From Cudoniella acicularis (lineage: Eukaryota > Ascomycota > Leotiomycetes > Helotiales > Helotiaceae): a stretch of DNA of 17,828 nucleotides. The first letter of the stretch is position 1, and every line of letters starts with the position of its first letter. The position numbers and the translations under genes were made by a program. Where the stretch lies: the NCBI GenBank assembly GCA_013054445.1, contig JAAMPI010001206.1:1-17828 (forward strand). Reading direction: 5' to 3'. Below are positions 1 to 9,899 of the stretch, piece by piece. The notes beneath the pieces were generated by a model, which ran no database searches, had not been told where the DNA came from, and worked only from the letters and a program-made list of their open reading frames with translations.

Positions 1-1249
1 TTCATTTTTCTCCCGTTTTTCCTTCCCTATTTTATAACATAAACAGTCTAATAATCTATCATTCCACTACTCAAACCCAACTCTTCACTCCAACACACCA
101 TTAATTACAAGAACCCCTCCTCTCGCCCTCCTTCCGAAACCCAACCACACATGACTAACTACATCCCAACTCCACCAAAGGTAAAACACCCACCAGCCCA
201 CGCCACGGCCCACTGAATCAACCCCTACTAATTATTAAATCTTATTTATTACATCCGTCCTTTTCCTTCATATTCCCTAACTACGTTCCCACCAGGCCCT
301 TTTTTTTTTATATCCTTAAGTTATTCCTTCTATCCCTTCATCCATTCCTTCACTCTCACGTACCGTCTCTCGGCTCAACTATTAACTAAGCTTTGTACCT
401 TTTGCTTATGTGACTATAGTACCCTGAAATTACATTTCTTGGTTTTGGGGTGGTTTGGTGAGAGTGGTGAAAGTGATTGATGGGATTTCGTATCGAATTG
501 ATGAAAATAAGAGAGAGAGAAGGAGGCATTACACCCCAAAATCCTCCCTTTCTCACATCATATCAAAACCTCAATTACAACTTACAATTTCCGCATTAAA
601 ATAGCAAAGACAAATAAATTATTCAGGGCCTGAGCACTACGCTAAACGGTACGGTAAGGGTAAACTTAGAAGCCGTGAGACGCGATAATTCGGGTTATGA
701 AGCGTGACGTGAGAGAGATTAGGAATAGGAAATTATGAGAACTATGAATAGCGCGTGAAGGAAGCAAGTAGAGAGATGTGAGTATTTATTTGATTTTTAT
801 TCCTACATCAACAATGTCATCATGCTAGCATCATCATCGTCGTCCATTCATCCTCCAGTTTCCACACTCACAGCCTCACAACATAACCATCATCTCCTTT
901 CTCTTTCTTGCTTATCTCTCTCGAACATCTTCTCTTCTCATCTTTCCATCTTTGTCCTCTTCATTCCTATGCACTACGGCCGGATGGATGTCCTGCCATC
1001 CGTACCAAAAATCCCTAGATGGTATAAACCCCCAAACGCCTTTCTTTTCCCTATTCCAAGCGCACCCGTCGCCACTTCTCCGATTTGAAATAGCGTATAT
1101 AAAACCCCAGAAAATAAAAGGAAAATACCCTTCTTCTTTCCAGCTCTTCAGCTCTCTAGCTGCTTGCCCGCTCGCGACCAACAGTAGCACGCAAGCACAA
1201 AAACCCACCCCAGCTCTATTCCAAAAATCCAACCAGAACCAAAAAGGAA
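1..1249. other. Gene-free flank, pyrimidine-rich
   Basis: No convincing coding exon on either strand. The first 400 bases are rich in C and T on the plus strand, and a short GA repeat lies near 511-523. The open frames at 822-1284 on both strands overlap one another, lack recognisable domains and sit directly downstream of the minus-strand membrane-protein gene, so part of this stretch is probably its 3' untranslated region. TTTATT (AATAAA on the minus strand) occurs near 785-790, about 460 bases past that gene's stop; I cannot say whether it is used. Confidence 0.5.
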
Positions 1250-2004
1250 TCAAAACAACTTCTCATCCACCACCTCAAAAATAACCGGCAATCCCCTCTC
1301 CTCACACAAACTCGCCCTCTCAACAGCAGCAACCACCCTCGCCTCCTCCAAAACCTCCTTTTTCCACAACCCCTTCGCGTATTCCCTCACCCAAAGCGCA
1401 CCCACAAACTGCAGCAGTGTCGCGGCAACCAAACCCGCTGCGAGTGTCAACTGCGCTAGCCTGATGATCCTCTCGCAGCGGCCTGGCTCCAGGAGTTGGT
1501 TATGGAGTTGAGAAGAGAGGAAGAGGGAGGCTCGAGCTCGAAGGAGGTGTGAAGGGAGGATTGTGGAGAGGAGAAGCGGGGGTGTCTTGAGTAGGGGATT
1601 CGCAGATTGTAGGGGAGAGGTCGTTTAGGAGGGTGAGGATGAGGAAGCGAGGGATGGCGCAGAGGATAGTGTCGAGGAGGAGGTAGTTTGCGAAGATGGA
1701 TATGCTGAGGGCATGTTGCTGTTGCTTTGTTAGTGGGGTATCTATTTGGGCGGAATGCTAGGGATACTTACTCGTAAAGCTCCGATGAAGCCGAATACGC
1801 TGAGGATATTGGCGAAATGAAGATAAAAGCCGAAGTTACTGGCCAGGTGGTATGGGTCATCTGGTAATTGGTGGAAGAGGATGGAGGAGAGTGTGTTGCT
1901 TGTCAGAGTTGCGACAGCTACTACAAGAGTGATTGTCCTGGATCTGGATTAGCAGAAACAAGCACAATTGACCTTCAGACATACCGTGCTTTTGTAAGAG
2001 CCAT
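1250..2004 (-). CDS. Small multi-pass (about four-TM) membrane protein, three exons, one internal frame break
   Basis: Model: complement of join(1250..1718, 1772..1937, 1985..2004). It starts MALTKAR at the ATG at 2004. Introns are 1938-1984 (47 nt, donor GTATGT) and 1719-1771 (53 nt, donor GTAAGT, with CTAAC before the acceptor); both keep phase. The product would be about 217 residues with hydrophobic segments near 8-28, 38-60, 64-90 and 152-172, and a charged tail ending DEKLF. Residues after the third segment change frame: one frame is open up to a stop at 1500-1502, and the frame carrying the last segment opens only after 1625. One surplus base reconciles them, most simply in the G5 run at 1578-1582. 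There is no GT donor on this strand in 1501-1680, so an intron does not explain it. I recognise no named family; the layout resembles uncharacterised ascomycete membrane proteins. The first intron's acceptor could instead lie six bases earlier. Confidence 0.68.
1578..1582. other. Probable +1 indel site in the membrane-protein gene
   Basis: A run of five G (C on the coding strand). Removing one base joins the two open frames of exon 3. Other short runs between 1502 and 1625, such as G4 near 1593 and 1612, would also work, so the position is approximate. Confidence 0.45.
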
Positions 2005-2495
2005 TCTATCTCGAGCAGGAAATTCTCCTGCTCCTCTAGCAGATTTGTATCTGGAATTCTGAAGCTCTTTGTAGTTGGAATGCAGGTAATCAATTTATCC
2101 CCGACACTTCCGGCAGCTCTCCGTGTATACAGTCAGCCACACCAACAAAGAACGCAGCAATGGATTTCCAAGTTGTTCAGCACGTGTGGAAGTGACGGTA
2201 ATACCATACAGAGAGGAAAGAGGGTAAGTTAATTTCTAATAAGCAGTAATTGGCTTTACGAGATGTCTTTCATCGTGGGCACATGATGACGTCCAAGTTC
2301 TTCCGGAGGTCGGAATATCTAGGTCTTCGTGCCTGGATGGGAATCCGGAAGGTGCCGAGCGCGAGGGTACCAGAACACCAAAGAATTTTTGCAATTTAGT
2401 CGGTCTGCTTACGCCATTTCGAGGGCTGAGATGATGAAATGCAGTGGGACTATTGGCCGGTCGGATTTCTGCTCAAGATCGTATTCATCGTCGGT

Positions 2496-2522
2496 CTGGC
2501 CGGCGAAATATTTCCCGGCCAG
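2496..2522. repeat. Near-perfect 27-nt palindrome
   Basis: Arms CTGGCCGG and CCGGCCAG are exact reverse complements. The ten central bases GAAATATTTC are themselves a perfect palindrome, with a single C bulge between left arm and centre. It could form a hairpin or be a dimeric regulator site, as CGG/CCG half-sites are used by Zn2Cys6 factors. Function unknown. Confidence 0.6.
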
Positions 2523-3157
2523 TGAGAGTCCAAGAGGGGAGAGGCGAGGCTGAAGGTAGTCTGATCATTTTCTTACACCAGACACAGATCTTCAGGTCAG
2601 ATTCCTAAGTGGTCCAGACTTCAGCTTGGTTTGGCTACCGCGGGGTTGTAACGCGCATGACGAAATATGAGTGGGATGAGTCCTCGCCGGAGTCTGTGTT
2701 GAGGCAGCGCATGTTAAGCTTTGTACGACTGCTGAACCTCGCCGGACCTCAGTAGGCGCACGCTGAAATTGATCGTACCAAATTCTATTGTCTTCGCCCG
2801 GCTGCGGATCCAAAGCCTACTCGTATTGTAGGATCGTCTCGAGAGGCATTGCTTGGTGTCCGACACGAGATGACCTTGGTTCCCGCCTGCCGTGTTCAAT
2901 ACTTCGCATAGTACTGGCGGTTCTCAAGTTCTACAGCGAATCTGAGGGCCCGAAACTGAGGACTTGAGTGATTCAGCGAGTGCTTGCTCAGCGGGTCTGC
3001 ATGCATCAATGAAAATTGTGTCTTAGACCCTTGTGCCTAGAGCAGAACACTGAACACTTACTTGGCGTTTACAACCCCTGAGTCCCCTCATCCTCGTCCT
3101 GACTCCTGTTGCAACAACACGGGGTTGTCTCGTTCCCAAGCCCAGAGACCAGCGCCC

Positions 3158-3197
3158 ACAGCCAGCAACCAGCAGCCAGCAGCCAACAGCCAAAAAC
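3158..3197 (+). repeat. Imperfect CAGC-rich low-complexity repeat
   Basis: Successive imperfect copies of a CCAGCAG/CCAACAG unit of about seven bases. Not inside a credible coding exon. Confidence 0.6.
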
Positions 3198-3452
3198 CAC
3201 TAGAACAAGCCTCCAGGGCACACACGCACGACGCGGGAGTGGCGCAAACATTCCAACACACCGTCCCACGGGTCCAGTCCTAGCCACTTGGACAGCGGGC
3301 CTCATTTAGACCTTCACGGCCCTCAAGTCAACCTTCCCCAGATTCCGAACAAAGAGCCTATAAAGAAACATGCTTGCTCGAAAGCGGCCCTCTAGGCCTT
3401 GAACAGCCCTACCGCCGTGCCGGACCTGGAAATTAAATGAAGGGCAACCAGG

Positions 3453-3472
3453 TGTTGACCGCTGTTGACCGC
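3453..3472 (+). repeat. Exact 10-bp tandem duplication
   Basis: TGTTGACCGC occurs twice head to tail with no mismatch. One of several such short duplications in this intergenic block. Confidence 0.85.
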
Positions 3473-4030
3473 TCTCTTCATTTCATATCGCTTCTTCCTG
3501 TGCATCCCGGGGCTTTTGACGGTGAGTACAATGTTGGTGCTTGTCAGTTGCCATTTGCTTGCCGAAACTGTCAAACTGTTTCGTCTCAGCCTGCAGCTGT
3601 CCCTGGGGATATTGCAGGGCCGAGGTACGAAATAGAACAAGCCAGAGAGAGCCGCGCTTGGAAGTTTGCTTTTGGTTTCTTCGCATTGTTTGCTATTGAA
3701 GTCTTGGACTCTTGGTTGGTAAATCCCTCAGCGACGCGCCTGGCGTCTGGCGGCTTGCGTACAGATGTTGTCAGCATCAGATCGGCCAGCTTCATGTTAG
3801 TTCGTATAAAGTTATGATCCTTTACACTCAGCTGCTGAGTGCTGAGAAGATATGCCGAAAGCAAAGGCCGCGAGACGGGCTGATTGAAGACATCTGGCTC
3901 TGCTGCCGGACGCCTTTGTCGGCTTGCGGACTCGCAGAACCCTCGAACTTGGTGATGCTTGGTTGGGCTGGCGGGTATTCTCCAGTACAAAGGACTGGTG
4001 ACTTTGTACTGCGCAATATACAGAGCGCAT

Positions 4031-4050
4031 TGGCTGGGACTGGCTGGGAC
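4031..4050 (+). repeat. Exact 10-bp tandem duplication
   Basis: TGGCTGGGAC occurs twice head to tail with no mismatch. Confidence 0.85.
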
Positions 4051-4142
4051 CACAAAGAAGAAGCCATGGCCGGCCTGTCGACGGGTAAATCAGCACTTAA
4101 AGACGATAGCTAAAGATAGAGCGTAGGGACACGGCTTGATAT

Positions 4143-4162
4143 TGTATGCCTGTGTATGCCTG
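4143..4162 (+). repeat. Exact 10-bp tandem duplication
   Basis: TGTATGCCTG occurs twice head to tail with no mismatch. Confidence 0.85.
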
Positions 4163-4216
4163 CGACCTTTGTCCAAAGACCGGACGAGGCATATGGCCAT
4201 CGAGGGAGATGCAGCT

Positions 4217-4326
4217 CAAGCAGTGCCGTGGGAGCAGACAAGGAGAGCCAATCTAGAAGTGTTGCAGTGCCGTGGCTACTCCGCTGTCTACTCCGTATAC
4301 GGATGAGGGCAGCCAAGCAGTGCCGT
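4217..4326 (+). repeat. Direct repeat of a 13-mer, with a shorter third copy
   Basis: CAAGCAGTGCCGT is found at 4217-4229 and again at 4314-4326. A partial copy, GCAGTGCCGT, lies between them from 4264. The spacings (about 45 and 54 bases) are irregular. It could be a regulatory element of the downstream gene or local duplication debris. Confidence 0.6.
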
Positions 4327-4491
4327 TGCTATACCGTAGTTATATTGTTATAGACGTTGCAACTGATGATGTGGTGTTGAGCTCGAGGCCTAGCCAGCTT
4401 GCTGATTACATGTACGAAGTACATACAAAATACCTACGGAGTATCGAGCATCTTCCTCCTCGTCGTTCCTCCACCGTGCTGCACTCCAATG

Positions 4492-5079
4492 CTCCTGCCG
4501 GCCCACCCAGCCGGCCAAAGTAACCACTGGTGAACCTCCCTAGGCCCAAGGCCATCAAGCACCGTAACCTGACTCCCTGTGCGGTAGCAGTGCACTGTGC
4601 TGCACTCTGCGCACTTCGCGCTCCTTACTAGCGTGCCTGATTAGTCGATTAGTCGAGGACCTCACTCTTATTCACGTCTCCGTGTTGAAGTGGTACATCC
4701 AGACAAAGCAATTCCCTCTCTGCCACTCACCAGCCCTTCCTGTGTGCAGATTACTGTGCTCACAAGCGGGCTTGTAGATATACCCTTCGCCAGCTCACTC
4801 GCCCGCCAGGCGCACCCCTCTCCACTGTTCAGTCAGCCCTCTGCGAACGCTGCCAGAACACCCGTTCGCTCGAGAAGGGGTCGAGATTCCAAGACACCCC
4901 GATCAATCCACTCCCGAGTCTTCTCTGACAGTCGATCCAAAAGCAATCTGCCTCATTTCGACCAGAGATCAGTTTTTCAGTCGCGTGTCGACAACCTCCT
5001 CGCGTTGAGTGGCTTTGCGTTGTCCTCACCACCTCCGCCGTTTCTCAAGCATCTACGACCTTGACCAGTCGTGAAGTTG
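4492..5079 (+). promoter_or_regulatory. ATG-free pyrimidine-rich leader of the nucleotidyltransferase gene
   Basis: Reading the plus strand from the ATG at 4489 onward, no ATG occurs until 5080. At random about nine would be expected in 588 bases. The minus strand of the same stretch does contain ATGs (several CAT on the plus strand), so the depletion is strand-specific. This fits a long 5' untranslated region under selection against upstream starts, with transcription beginning near or before 4500. An in-frame TGA at 5062-5064 closes the frame ahead of the start. The exact transcription start cannot be read from sequence. Confidence 0.5.
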
Positions 5080-8000
5080 ATGGAGGGCCAGTCGTCTGCT
5101 GGTAACTCGCAGTATCAGTATCAATCGGCACAGTGGTCGCGACTTGTCCGGCGGAACACCCTCGCAGACTCGGCCCCGACCCTCTCTTCGAGTCTCGCTA
5201 CCTCCCCTCAACTGCCCGCCCAGCTCGATCTCCTTCCTGTCCTCCTTCCCCAACACTCATCATATCACCAGGCGCAGTTGGCGCAGTACAATCGACTCAT
5301 TGTATCTGGAAGAGCAACTCGACTTCAGTCCTCGCCACTCCCTCCTTTACTTTCCGCACAACATATTCAGGCTGTGCCTGGCCAACGGTCCGGCTCAAGT
5401 GGCGGCAATACGGCAAGATCCTTTAAATCGTCTTCTAGGGGTGGTCATGGGAATAAGGAATCTCGGAAATCTAGCAAAGGCGAGCGCGCGCTCATAACAG
5501 AGAAGGAAAAGCCCGTTACCATGCCGGGGAAGAAGCTGGAGTTGTCCAACCAACTACCCTCCCGACCACACCCACAACATCAGAATAGCAGCGTCTCTCA
5601 GCAATCGAGTTCGGTTCCGTCAACCCCCCATCAACACGCCCGAAAATTCTCGTTTGAGTCGAGAGAACCCTCCCCAAACGCTACCAACAGCCACTCTCCG
5701 CGATCAGCTTACTCAGAGTCGAATATTACTCTCCCTTCCTCTAGGCCGACCAAAATACCACGAGGAGGATGTCGTTACGAGACTGCCATGGCGCATACAA
5801 AACGGCGAATGCCTTATAGCATAGGGAGTGAGAAATTAGAAAAGCGCAGCTTGGCAGATGTTAAGAGCAAATTATCAGAGGATGAAGAGAGGAAGTTGTC
5901 CACAGATATGCGAGAGTTGTACGATCGATTATTACCGACCCCTGAAAGCGAAGACAAGAGAAAAAAGCTGGTCGAGAAATTGGAGAAGTTATTCAATACA
6001 GAGTGGCCTGGGCATGATATACGCGTTCACGTCTTTGGGTCATCTGGAAATCTTCTTTGCACAGATGAATCAGATGGTCAGTCAATTAATTGCACATCCG
6101 CTGAAGTCAATTGCTAACGGGCATGTAGTCGACATTTGCATCACGACCGATTGGAAAGAGATGGAAGGGGTCTGCATCATTGCAGATCTTCTTGCCAAAA
6201 GTGAGGACGCTCGTGTTATTTTCTATGCAAAGCTAACACCATTTCAGACGGGATGGAAAGAGTCATTTGTGTCTCAACTGCTAAGGTTCCCATTGTCAAA
6301 ATCTGGGATCCCGAGTTATGCCTTGCTTGCGACATGAACGTTAACAATACACTTGCGTTGGAGAACACCAGAATGATCAAGACATACGTCCAAATCGATC
6401 CTCGGGTGCGACCACTGGCTATGATCATTAAGTATTGGACAAAGAGGAGAATAGTGAATGATGCAGGTGAGCATATCAACCGAGAAAAAAAAACCCCAAG
6501 GTGAAATATCTAATTATTATAGCTTTTGGTGGGACCCTGAGTTCGTACACTTGGATATGCATGATTATCTACTTTCTTCAAAGTCGAAGTCCTCCAGTTC
6601 TTCCAGCTCTTCACCAACGCCCCCACATGAAACTACCACCCAAAGATGGACTCGAAAGCTCGTTTGCGGATGATCTTGATGCGCTGCAAGGCTATGGCAA
6701 AAAAAAATAAGGCAACGCTAGGGGAACTCTTGTTCGACTTCTTCCGGTTCTACGGCCACGAGTTCGACTATGACAAGCATGTTGTTTCAGTTAGGAATGG
6801 CAAATCAATATCCAAGGTCGAGAAGAAATGGCACCTGGCCAATAACAACACGCTTTGTGTCGAAGAGCCCTTCAATGTTGGTCGTAATCTTGGTAATACC
6901 GCAGATGATACCTCTTTTCGGGGTTTGCATATGGAGATTAGACGAGCTTTTGATTTAGTGTCGCATGCAAAACTTGACGAATGCTGCGAGCAGTTTCACT
7001 ACCCGAAGGAAGAAGAGCGAGTATGGGAGCGACCACCACCAAAGCCGCGACCTGTCCTGCGAAGCACATCACAATCAACTAGAGGGCGTGGCAACCATCG
7101 TGGAGGGCGGCACAATAATCAGCACAACCGCAATGGCAACAACAGAAGAGCTTCAAGTGGTGCATTTGACAATAACCCTTCATTTGCCTCTGGGAGTCCT
7201 ACCCCGGTTATGACCTCGCAAGATATATGGCTCCAACGACAAGCGCAGACACAATTACACAACGATTTGTACCAAACATACTCGGTACTGCAAGCGCAGG
7301 AGAACAGTTTACGGCTGCAGTTGTATAACCAGCAAGGCTTTCTTCAAGCTCAGCAACTTCAAGCATACGCACAATCACAACAAGCACAAGCAGGATCTTC
7401 AACAATCAAGCAACATGCTACGGAGCGAAACCGGACAAGTTCGTTTGATCAACCCCCGCTCACTGCACCACCTCGCCCAGAAATGTACTTCTTTCCGTTG
7501 CAATACCAAACCACGCCGATGTATGGCTATCAAACACCAAGCACAAACCCTTCGTCGCCGTCGCTCAGTTCGGCGGTCCCTGAACTAAGACGGAGTATAC
7601 ATAGGTCTAGTGTGACTAATGGGTCTGGTCCCAGCGGACAATCTGGGTCACTTAGATCGCATTCACAGCCTGCCGTACGCTCAGCTTCTGCGCAATTGTC
7701 TGCCCAAGGATCGGGGCTTCCTAATCCCGGACTTGGTATCTATCAATCATTTCGACAAGCTAATGGAATCCCTAATTTTACTGCTGACGAACCTTCCGAG
7801 TCTACGTTGGAATCAAGTGGTCCATCTCTTTCGACCACGCCGCCAGAAGATAATACGCCAAAAGAATATGTTGGGTACTATGTCAATGATTCTGCTCCGC
7901 GGCAGCATGCACGACGAGAGTCCGCAATGCCTATTCCAGCTTTTGGTGACCTTGGACAAAATCGTCGCCGCCTATCGACAGACCAGCTTCCACAATCGAT

Positions 8001-8955
8001 ACTTGATCGTCTCAAGCGTCCATCTCGTTCCCCGTCGCCGCTGGGTCATGATCGCTCATATTCTACTGGAACGCATTCCCCTCCAATCACTTCAACTCAG
8101 TTTCAACAAGGATTTCCAAGTTCAAATCTGCGTAATCTGAATACTCAAGGCCCTCTTGTGGTAAATGGCTCAAATGTATCGGCATGGCGAACCTCCGTGA
8201 ACGGGGATTCTACGGCTGAAAACCCAATCAGTGATCCTGCAGTGGTTCCCTTAGATTCGGCTTCACAAGTGTCGGGTACAACGAGTGATACGTCAGGCGA
8301 CCAAGACCTTCATGGTCAGGCGACGCCAACTGACCCTCGAGCCGAGGATCGTGTTGATCCACCTCTGGTAGTTAATGGGTCCAATCCTCAAAAGGAGACT
8401 TCTTCTACATCTACTGGTTCTCTGAATGATGAGACACAAGCATCAGCAAATGGGTTGATGGTTACAGATCAAATCAATATTCCGCCTCGGTTATCCCCCA
8501 ATTCTCGGAGTCGACTGACACGCCAAAATGGTGGTATGTCCCCTCTAGACATTGGATCTAGTCACAACGACAATTTGCGCGATGAGATTCCACACCTATC
8601 TCCTGTATACGAGACTCGAACCCCGTCGCCAACTGCAAATCGGAAATTTGAGCCGGGACCAGATCGTAAAGCAAGCCGCTTTCCATCAAGTACTAAAGAT
8701 GACAACGACAACTTTGCACAGTCCATGCACAAGGCGGCGCTTATTAATGGCAGCCAGAGCAAGCAGAATAACGCAGTGCAAAAACCAAATGGACACACCA
8801 GGGCATCTAAGAGCGAGGGTGGTGGACCTGGTACTTGGCAGAAGATCCCAAAAGGCAAGAAAAAGGGGGCTGCAGTTGATCCAAAATCTGTCACGAACGG
8901 GCAGTCTCATGGCGAAAAGCCTCCAAGCAATGAGTCCGACCGAAAGGGGGGATAG
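5080..8955 (+). CDS. Cid1/CutA-like terminal nucleotidyltransferase (non-canonical poly(A)/poly(U) polymerase family)
   Basis: Model: join(5080..6076, 6129..6200, 6248..6466, 6523..8955), introns of 52, 47 and 56 nt, all phase 1; about 1239 residues after one frame correction. The product should add untemplated nucleotides to RNA 3' ends. Residues 1-290 are Ser/Pro/Gln-rich and probably disordered. The polymerase-beta-type core follows: G320-S321, then ESDVD with D332 and D334, then D385 in ACDMNVNN, completing the metal-binding triad. GTLSSYTW (about 433-440) matches the Cid1 central region. A PAP-associated segment runs from LGELLFDFF (about 495) to CVEEPFNVGRNLGN (about 540-555). An RG/RGG-like stretch lies near 617-639, a Gln-rich stretch near 665-725, then a long polar tail with TWQKIPKGKKK near the end. 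The start is the first ATG after an in-frame stop. The frame breaks at the A9 run 6699-6707. Aspergillus CutA/CutB are the nearest fungal relatives I can name; nucleotide preference is not predictable here. Confidence 0.88.
6699..6707 (+). other. A9 homopolymer at the frame break of the nucleotidyltransferase
   Basis: As written, the frame entering from 6523 reads GYGKKK and then TAA at 6708-6710. The frame that continues for a further 750 codons is shifted by +1. With eight A the frame becomes GYGKKN followed by KATLGELLFDFF, a good match to the family. Intron 3 contains a second A9 run at 6485-6493, where length would not matter. Confidence 0.8.
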
Positions 8956-9706
8956 ACTTTGTCGACCCACCGCCTCAAGCACCAGCGTCGTTTCAAAGAT
9001 CAAGGCTGGCTCAAAACTTGATCGAGCCTAAGCAAAAACTGGCAGAATGATTGAGTACCAGCCTTCCGGGAAGCATTGTGCGATATGATCGGGCATGGTA
9101 CCGCGACAAAAACCAGCCTTCGGAATTGCTCCATTGCTTTTCATCTAAAGCCCCATCTTCCATCTGATGTTCCTGATCAGCATGTGGCGATAATCTCAAC
9201 GGGCTTGGTAATGAAGAGTAACGACGGTGAAGGAATACATTAGGTGATCTTAAGCTCCTTGGAAAATCCAGAGTGCAAGTTCTTCTGGTGAATAGCGATC
9301 GTCCTTTACGAAGAAATCGAAGACTCTCACGTCTTCCGAAAAGATGAAACCTTTTGTTTGTGTAATTGAAGCATTTGCAAGCGGTTTGATGCGGGTTGGT
9401 TCGTTCTTGATTTTCTTTGCGTTGGGTTTGGGTTGGTCGGATCTTGATATACATTGCATGCATGAGGTTTCAGTGGCATACTACATTCCTGCGCACTTAC
9501 ATATATGGGTATGTTGGCAGCTTCGATGATTTGACATTGCGCGTTATGGGAACGGATGGGTCAAAGAAAGCGAAATGCGTAAAAGTAAAGGGTATGGAGA
9601 TACGGGCATCCCTGTGTATGTTTATAGCGAAATGGGTTCACGAGATGAGCAAAGAGCGATACCATGGGGGGCACAGCGGAAGATAAAATAGAACAATTAA
9701 AAAATC

Positions 9707-9712
9707 AATAAA
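9707..9712 (+). terminator. Possible polyadenylation signal AATAAA
   Basis: A canonical hexamer in an A-rich stretch, about 750 bases after the nucleotidyltransferase stop. It would imply a long 3' untranslated region; fungal genes often use degenerate signals, so this is weak. Confidence 0.25.
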
Positions 9713-9813
9713 CAAGCCCCGAGTGCACGAGCTCTAGTTACAGTGCGTTAATATTGAGGCTGAAATTTGCAGGGGTTTACGAAGTATCGGGTGATCCGAG
9801 CCGAGCGAATGAT

Positions 9814-9820
9814 TGACTCA
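9814..9820 (+). promoter_or_regulatory. TGACTCA, candidate Gcn4/CpcA (bZIP) site
   Basis: An exact TGACTCA heptamer 80 bases before the F-box start codon. It matches the consensus of fungal general amino-acid control activators. Position is plausible, but a single heptamer occurs often by chance. Confidence 0.3.
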
Positions 9821-9899
9821 TCACCAGCCACTTCCCTGACGTCGTTCAGGACATCATGAATTGCCTCATTTGTATTTGCAAGTGCAAAGGTGCTCCGTA

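Larger units (their letters stand above)
2005..5079. other. 3-kb gene-free region upstream of the nucleotidyltransferase gene
   Basis: Several open frames of 60-155 codons lie here on both strands, mutually overlapping and without recognisable domains, as expected by chance in moderately GC-rich DNA. Real structure is limited to a palindrome at 2496-2522, a CAGC-rich low-complexity tract near 3158-3197, several exact tandem duplications between 3453 and 4654, a repeated 13-mer at 4217 and 4314, and the ATG-free leader of the next gene. I see no intact mobile element and no tRNA. Confidence 0.5.
8956..9899. other. Intergenic region between nucleotidyltransferase and F-box genes
   Basis: No convincing gene. 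Open frames at 9011-9463 (-) and 9344-9686 (+) overlap each other and resemble nothing I know. The first part is presumably the 3' untranslated region of the upstream gene and the last 200 bases the promoter of the F-box gene. Confidence 0.5.

Noticed and set aside
912..1253. Minus-strand 113-codon frame with a hydrophobic start immediately after the membrane-protein stop
   Set aside because: It begins at TTG, has no ATG at its head, and lies in the presumed 3' untranslated region. I considered a continuation of the upstream protein but the frame and stop do not allow it without further edits.
3437..3817. 126-codon ATG-initiated open frame on the plus strand
   Set aside because: It overlaps antisense open frames of similar or greater length, has no recognisable domain, contains one of the tandem duplications, and shows no splice or leader context. 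Chance in this base composition is sufficient.
3586..4053. 155-codon open frame on the minus strand
   Set aside because: Mirrors plus-strand frames over the same bases, shows no family resemblance and spans tandem-duplicated noncoding sequence.
5133..5497. Alternative-frame open reading frames of 97 and 117 codons inside exon 1 of the nucleotidyltransferase
   Set aside because: They shadow a low-complexity Ser/Pro-rich coding region, which leaves other frames open by composition.
6523..6710. Considered an intron to explain the frame change near the A9 run
   Set aside because: Family-like sequence is continuous on both sides of the run with no residues missing, so a one-base correction is simpler than any splice.
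9011..9463. 150-codon minus-strand frame downstream of the nucleotidyltransferase
   Set aside because: Composition looks random, there is no domain, and the plus strand is also open over part of it.
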